A program made the position numbers and the translations under genes. This document shows positions 32,520 through 36,319 of a DNA stretch of 36,319 nucleotides, in pieces (position 1 is the first letter of the stretch; every line of letters begins with the position of its first letter). The notes under the pieces are model-generated. The model was not told where the DNA came from and ran no database searches. It saw nothing but the letters and a program-made list of their open reading frames with translations. Origin of the DNA: an uncultured Flavobacteriaceae bacterium (GTDB taxonomy: Bacteria; Bacteroidota; Bacteroidia; Flavobacteriales; Flavobacteriaceae); the NCBI GenBank assembly GCA_905181825.1, contig CAJIZJ010000060.1:1-36319 (forward strand). The letters run 5' to 3'.

Positions 32520-34949
32520 CTAAAATTTTAGTCCTATAGTTAAATAGATGTTTTTAGGCGGAGAGGGTATTATTCCAGGACCTGGGTAGCCTGTAGCACG
32601 GCGAGTGAAGTAAGAAGTGTCAAGGATATTATTTACCCCTGTTTCAATTTTTAGGTTTTGATACTTATAACTAAGCGAAATATCTAAAACATCATAAGAT
32701 GGTAGTACCCCAATAACACCACTTAGGTTGCTGGCTATTGAATTGGAAGCATCTGTAAACTGTTCTGACATATAGGTGTATTGAATGCTGGAAGAAAAAT
32801 CTTTGAATGAAAACTTAAACCCTGATTTGAAATTTAAATTTGGAACAAATTCTACTTTTTTTCCTGTAATTCCATTTATTGAAGAGGACGTATACTCAGA
32901 ATCAATAATAGAGGTGTTTACAAAAAATGAAGCGCCATAATCATAATTAAAATTAAATAGTTTGGCCAAATTAAAATCAACTAAAGACTCAAGTCCATAA
33001 ATAACGGCATCCCCTACATTTCCTCTTTCTGACTTTACATTACCGTCCTGAAACACCTTTTGAACAAAGCCAATTCTGTCGTTATAAAACAGTCTAAAAA
33101 GACTTATATCATAGGAAATAGTTTTATTAAATACTCCTCTAATACCAAAATCTAAATTGTATCCTTTCTCGTCAGTTATTTCTGGGTTAATCACGTATGC
33201 AGGGTTTACAATACTAATATCCGCGAAAGTTACTGAGCGGTAGTTTTGAGAAATATTATTATATATTTCTAAGTATTCAGTGGGCTTATAGCTAGTGCCA
33301 ACTCCAAAAAGAACAAATGATCGTTTTCTGGTTTCGTCATTATAAATAGTTTCATTTAAAAGTAAATTCCCTGCTGCATCCAAATTAATGTTTTTGTAAA
33401 AGCCCCTACTTTCTGTTTTTATATGTTCCAGTCTAAATCCAGGAGTGATAGAAAGGTTGTCTTTTAGATATATGACTTGCTCACCAAATAAAGCTGTATT
33501 CAAATTTGGGTAATCATAAAAAGATTGTGCTTGGTAATCAATATATTGCTCCGTCTCAAAATCAAAATCAGGTCCTGAACCATTGGATCCAGGTCCTTGT
33601 TGGTTGCTGTTATTTGCCCTATAAAACTTAACTCCTAACAGCAATGTCGCTTTTTTTTCTAATAGGGTATAGTCATGTAATAATCTCGATTCAAATCCAA
33701 AATTTTTAAATTTGCCTTTAATTAAATCTCTTTCTTCAAAAGAATCAATTTGGTCAACACGATTAGTTCTAAAACCAATGGCGTCTCTACTAGCATTGAG
33801 TCCAAAGAAATTAAAACTAAATAGTGTTTGATCAGAAAACCGGTGGGTTAATTTAGCGTTATACAGTAACCAGTTAACTTTAAACCAGTTTCTAGAACGC
33901 ACACTTTGATATGGATCGGCGGCAAACATAGAGTCGTTGAGCCCACCAGCTTGCTGGACGAGATAATTTAAATACGTTAGTTCAACTGCTAGATTGGTTT
34001 TGGTTGAAAATGCGTATTCAAGGTGAGAAAAGATGTTTTTGGACTCAAATTCTGAGTTAGGCCTAAAGCCGTCTCCTGTCTTATAATTCACATAAGAGTA
34101 ATAACTTAACTTTTTACTTGTACCACTAAAACTAGTAAAATTAGTATAAAGGCCATTACTACCAACGGTATTCCTAAGCACAACTTCAAGGGGCTTATCC
34201 CTATTAGGTGGCTTTGTTTTAAAATTAACTAAACCTCCAAACTGAGTCCCATATTGTAACGAGGCAGCACCTCTAATAACTTGAATTTCGGAGAGTGATT
34301 CTGAAGGAGGTGAATAATAGCTCTCAGGATAGCCTAAGACATCAGCACTGATGTCGTAATTATTTTGGCGTGTATTAAAATTTGAGGTTCTGTTAGGGTC
34401 TAATCCTCTACCACCTATATTTAGTTGTAAGCCCGCATCATCATTTTGATAAATATTAAGACCTGCAATTTGACTGAATATTTGACGTGCATTATTACTT
34501 GCTAAATTGGCCATCAAGTTATCAACTAAAATGACTTCGGTTTTTTTTCCCGCAAATATAGCAGTGCCTTCAACATCCTTAAGTCGTTTAATTGAAAAGA
34601 GTTTTTGTTTTACTCCAATAAGTTCCACTTCCGATAGTTGCTCAGCAGATAGTTCAAGAAAAATAGTTTTAGATATTGAGCCATTAACAACTACTGAAGT
34701 TTTGAAAGGCTCATAACCATAGCTAAAGAAAATTAGATTAAGTTTTGATTCTAAGGAAGAAAACTGATATTTACCCTCCGAGTTCGTAGTAGCTAGTAAA
34801 GCACCAAACTCGTCATAAATTTCTACAGACTCTAGCCCCTTAACAGAGACTTTATCATAAACCTCTCCAAAAACATCTACTTGCGTAAATGAAAGAAATG
34901 GAGCGGAAATTATAAAAATAAGAAGTTTAAAATCCTTTAATTTCATCAT
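32520..34949 (-). CDS. TonB-dependent outer-membrane receptor, FecA-like
   Basis: An 809-residue outer-membrane receptor. A signal peptide (about 1-22) is followed by a carboxypeptidase-regulatory-like beta-sandwich (about 25-105; FGEVYDKVSVKGLESVEIYD), typical of Bacteroidota TonB receptors. Next come the plug domain (about 120-245; NIGGRGLDPNRTSNFNTRQN, IQVIRGAASLQYGTQFGGLVNF) and a 22-strand-type barrel ending in YLTIGLKF with a terminal Phe. The plug and TFADISIVNP region resemble FecA, the ferric citrate receptor, so an iron-chelate ligand is plausible but not proven. Its start overlaps the end of the HTTM gene by 23 bases. No FecI/FecR pair is seen. Confidence 0.9.
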   Translation of the reverse strand: MMKLKDFKLLIFIISAPFLSFTQVDVFGEVYDKVSVKGLESVEIYDEFGALLATTNSEGKYQFSSLESKLNLIFFSYGYEPFKTSVVVNGSISKTIFLELSAEQLSEVELIGVKQKLFSIKRLKDVEGTAIFAGKKTEVILVDNLMANLASNNARQIFSQIAGLNIYQNDDAGLQLNIGGRGLDPNRTSNFNTRQNNYDISADVLGYPESYYSPPSESLSEIQVIRGAASLQYGTQFGGLVNFKTKPPNRDKPLEVVLRNTVGSNGLYTNFTSFSGTSKKLSYYSYVNYKTGDGFRPNSEFESKNIFSHLEYAFSTKTNLAVELTYLNYLVQQAGGLNDSMFAADPYQSVRSRNWFKVNWLLYNAKLTHRFSDQTLFSFNFFGLNASRDAIGFRTNRVDQIDSFEERDLIKGKFKNFGFESRLLHDYTLLEKKATLLLGVKFYRANNSNQQGPGSNGSGPDFDFETEQYIDYQAQSFYDYPNLNTALFGEQVIYLKDNLSITPGFRLEHIKTESRGFYKNINLDAAGNLLLNETIYNDETRKRSFVLFGVGTSYKPTEYLEIYNNISQNYRSVTFADISIVNPAYVINPEITDEKGYNLDFGIRGVFNKTISYDISLFRLFYNDRIGFVQKVFQDGNVKSERGNVGDAVIYGLESLVDFNLAKLFNFNYDYGASFFVNTSIIDSEYTSSSINGITGKKVEFVPNLNFKSGFKFSFKDFSSSIQYTYMSEQFTDASNSIASNLSGVIGVLPSYDVLDISLSYKYQNLKIETGVNNILDTSYFTRRATGYPGPGIIPSPPKNIYLTIGLKF

Positions 34950-36300
34950 TTAGTGGTTTAATCCAGTCTTTGTTTTTAAATGAGTCTTTAAGCTTCATTA
35001 AATTTACTGTAGGATCAATAAATTGTTGACTAAGTCGACCGTTCAAAGATACATAACTTTCAACAAAAACTGCTACATTTTGATGTCCTTGACTTTTAAA
35101 ATGACTACCTAAATAATGGCCATATTGCAAAATCATATCGGGCTGGAAACTCATTTGTTTTTGCTGAACAGGGGTTAGGAAATCGTTATTATTTATGTAA
35201 AAAAAAGAGTTTGTTTTTGTGTTTACAATTTTAAAAACTGAGCTCCCTTTTTTTTCCATTAGCATGACGCGCCAAGAAAAACGATACCCTTGTTCATTCC
35301 AAAACAACTCCCCTGGGTACGCTAATGATCTCCATGGTAAAAGCAATTGTACCATCATTAAAGCAACAATGGTTACACGAGAAAAATTGGAAACAATAAA
35401 ACGGTCCACTTCCAAAATGGGGATGCGTGAAACCTGTTGTTTGATTTTAAAAAAACAAAGAATCTTACGCATAAAATATAATATTCTTTGATGTACGTTT
35501 GACTCAAAAAATATGATTGTAGACAGTATCATTATGTAGGGAAACATTCCAATTGGAAAAAGTATTCGGGTTGTTACATGAAAGGCGACTACTAAAACAA
35601 AAGCAAAAGAACGTGTTCTTTTGAATAGTAATAAAAAAGGAATACTGAGGTCGTAAAACATGCCACCCCAACTCATGAAAAAACTAAACCACTCTTGTTG
35701 CATTATTGTTTGACCAATAAAGGGTAAGTCATATTTGGATTTTAACCAGAGTTTTAATGGCATTGCCTTCAGTAGCCAGTCGGAATTTATCTTCGTAAGA
35801 CCTGCATAAAAATAAACGATACCTAGCATTAATTTTAAACTATCAATCGTCCAATTTGGAACCATTTTGTATGTTTTTCTCCTAATAACTGCATCGATAG
35901 AAAACTGAGCATTACAAGGGATAAATAGCATAATAAAACTTATAACAGAGACAAAATAGTAATGGTTTAGATAAGTGGTTTTATCCATTAATTCAATATA
36001 GGTAAAGCTTAAAAAGAATACTAAAATCGATATTCGATATTTATAGCCTATAGCTACAAAAAACGCAGAAATACCACATATTAAAAATAAAACATAGGTG
36101 TAGACTCCAAGTGGCTTTACCCACTCAAAACCGTAATAAGAAAAGTGAAAAGAGGGGTCTACATAAAGAGACTGAATCCAGTCTTTTGACCAAAAACGAA
36201 CGATACTAACACACATTAAAACACCAAAAAACACTCTAAATACAGCCAGTGGAGCCGCATTTGTTTGTCTATCGAAATAATTAGCTGTCGTATTTTTCAT
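34927..36300 (-). CDS. HTTM-domain membrane protein (vitamin K-dependent gamma-carboxylase-like)
   Basis: A 457-residue membrane protein with an N-terminal HTTM (horizontally transferred transmembrane) domain. Membrane segments are spread from about 17 to 335, with family strings LAVFRVFFGVLMCVSIVRFW, YFYAGLTKINSDWLLKAMPLKLWL and LPWRSLAYPGELFWNEQGYRFSWRVMLMEKKG. The group is named for similarity to animal gamma-glutamyl carboxylase; the bacterial activity is unknown. It ends inside the start of the FecA-like receptor gene (23-base overlap), so the two are almost certainly translated together. The ATG at 36298-36300 is followed upstream by only 19 bases, so any earlier operon members are not visible. 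Confidence 0.87.
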   Translation of the reverse strand: MKNTTANYFDRQTNAAPLAVFRVFFGVLMCVSIVRFWSKDWIQSLYVDPSFHFSYYGFEWVKPLGVYTYVLFLICGISAFFVAIGYKYRISILVFFLSFTYIELMDKTTYLNHYYFVSVISFIMLFIPCNAQFSIDAVIRRKTYKMVPNWTIDSLKLMLGIVYFYAGLTKINSDWLLKAMPLKLWLKSKYDLPFIGQTIMQQEWFSFFMSWGGMFYDLSIPFLLLFKRTRSFAFVLVVAFHVTTRILFPIGMFPYIMILSTIIFFESNVHQRILYFMRKILCFFKIKQQVSRIPILEVDRFIVSNFSRVTIVALMMVQLLLPWRSLAYPGELFWNEQGYRFSWRVMLMEKKGSSVFKIVNTKTNSFFYINNNDFLTPVQQKQMSFQPDMILQYGHYLGSHFKSQGHQNVAVFVESYVSLNGRLSQQFIDPTVNLMKLKDSFKNKDWIKPLNDEIKGF

Positions 36301-36319
36301 ATTAAAAAAAGGTTCTCAA

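Noticed and set aside
1-36319. CRISPR arrays, insertion sequences, integrases, prophage or toxin-antitoxin genes
   Set aside because: No repeat-spacer pattern, transposase, integrase or phage-like gene was recognised anywhere in the window.

Overview
The window is a chromosomal segment from a low-GC member of the Bacteroidota, most likely a marine-type Flavobacteriia (Flavobacteriaceae). The evidence is gene content (a split transketolase, a FecA-like TonB receptor with a carboxypeptidase-like N-terminal domain, a zeaxanthin-type crt cluster) and the repeated promoter element TAnnTTTG, often with a TTG about 18-20 bases upstream, which is characteristic of this phylum. Nothing in the window looks like a mobile element, prophage, CRISPR array or recently acquired island. 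Genus-level placement is not possible from the sequence alone.

Layout. Bases 1-276 hold an outward-facing minus-strand promoter, a long AT-rich dyad and the thrS promoter. Bases 277-3461 are the translation operon thrS-infC-rpmI-rplT (+); infC begins with a rare ATA codon. A bidirectional terminator separates it from dnaB and a secreted amidotransferase-like protein (-), then accA (-), then the operon tgt - lptG-like permease - EamA transporter (-), then an LTA-synthase-like sulfatase with a dual-specificity phosphatase (-). A divergent split transketolase pair (+) ends in a 23-bp perfect bidirectional terminator shared with an FKBP lipoprotein (-). Next come an S4-domain RNA-binding protein and a phosphoribosyltransferase (+), whose end overlaps convergent aroK (-).

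Bases 17905-23206 carry tRNA-Lys(TTT), tRNA-Leu(GAG), a MerR/CarH-like regulator and crtI-crtB-crtZ-crtY (+). Together these enzymes would take geranylgeranyl diphosphate to phytoene, lycopene, beta-carotene and zeaxanthin; crtE is not in the window. The regulator has the CarH layout but appears to have lost the cobalamin-ligating residues, which is the most interesting observation here.

The right part is all minus strand: aconitase; a periplasmic folding operon (two-domain parvulin, a chaperone-like lipoprotein, a SurA-like parvulin, then a MoxR ATPase); guaB; and an overlapping pair, an HTTM/gamma-carboxylase-like membrane protein followed by a FecA-like TonB-dependent receptor. The window ends at the start of the HTTM gene.

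Most of the window is ordinary core genome. The points worth a second look are regulatory and motif-level: the degenerate photoreceptor-type regulator and the dyad before it, the ATA start of infC, a zinc-less Tgt, a G10 tract inside aroK, a stable-RNA-like promoter leaving the window, and several dyads.
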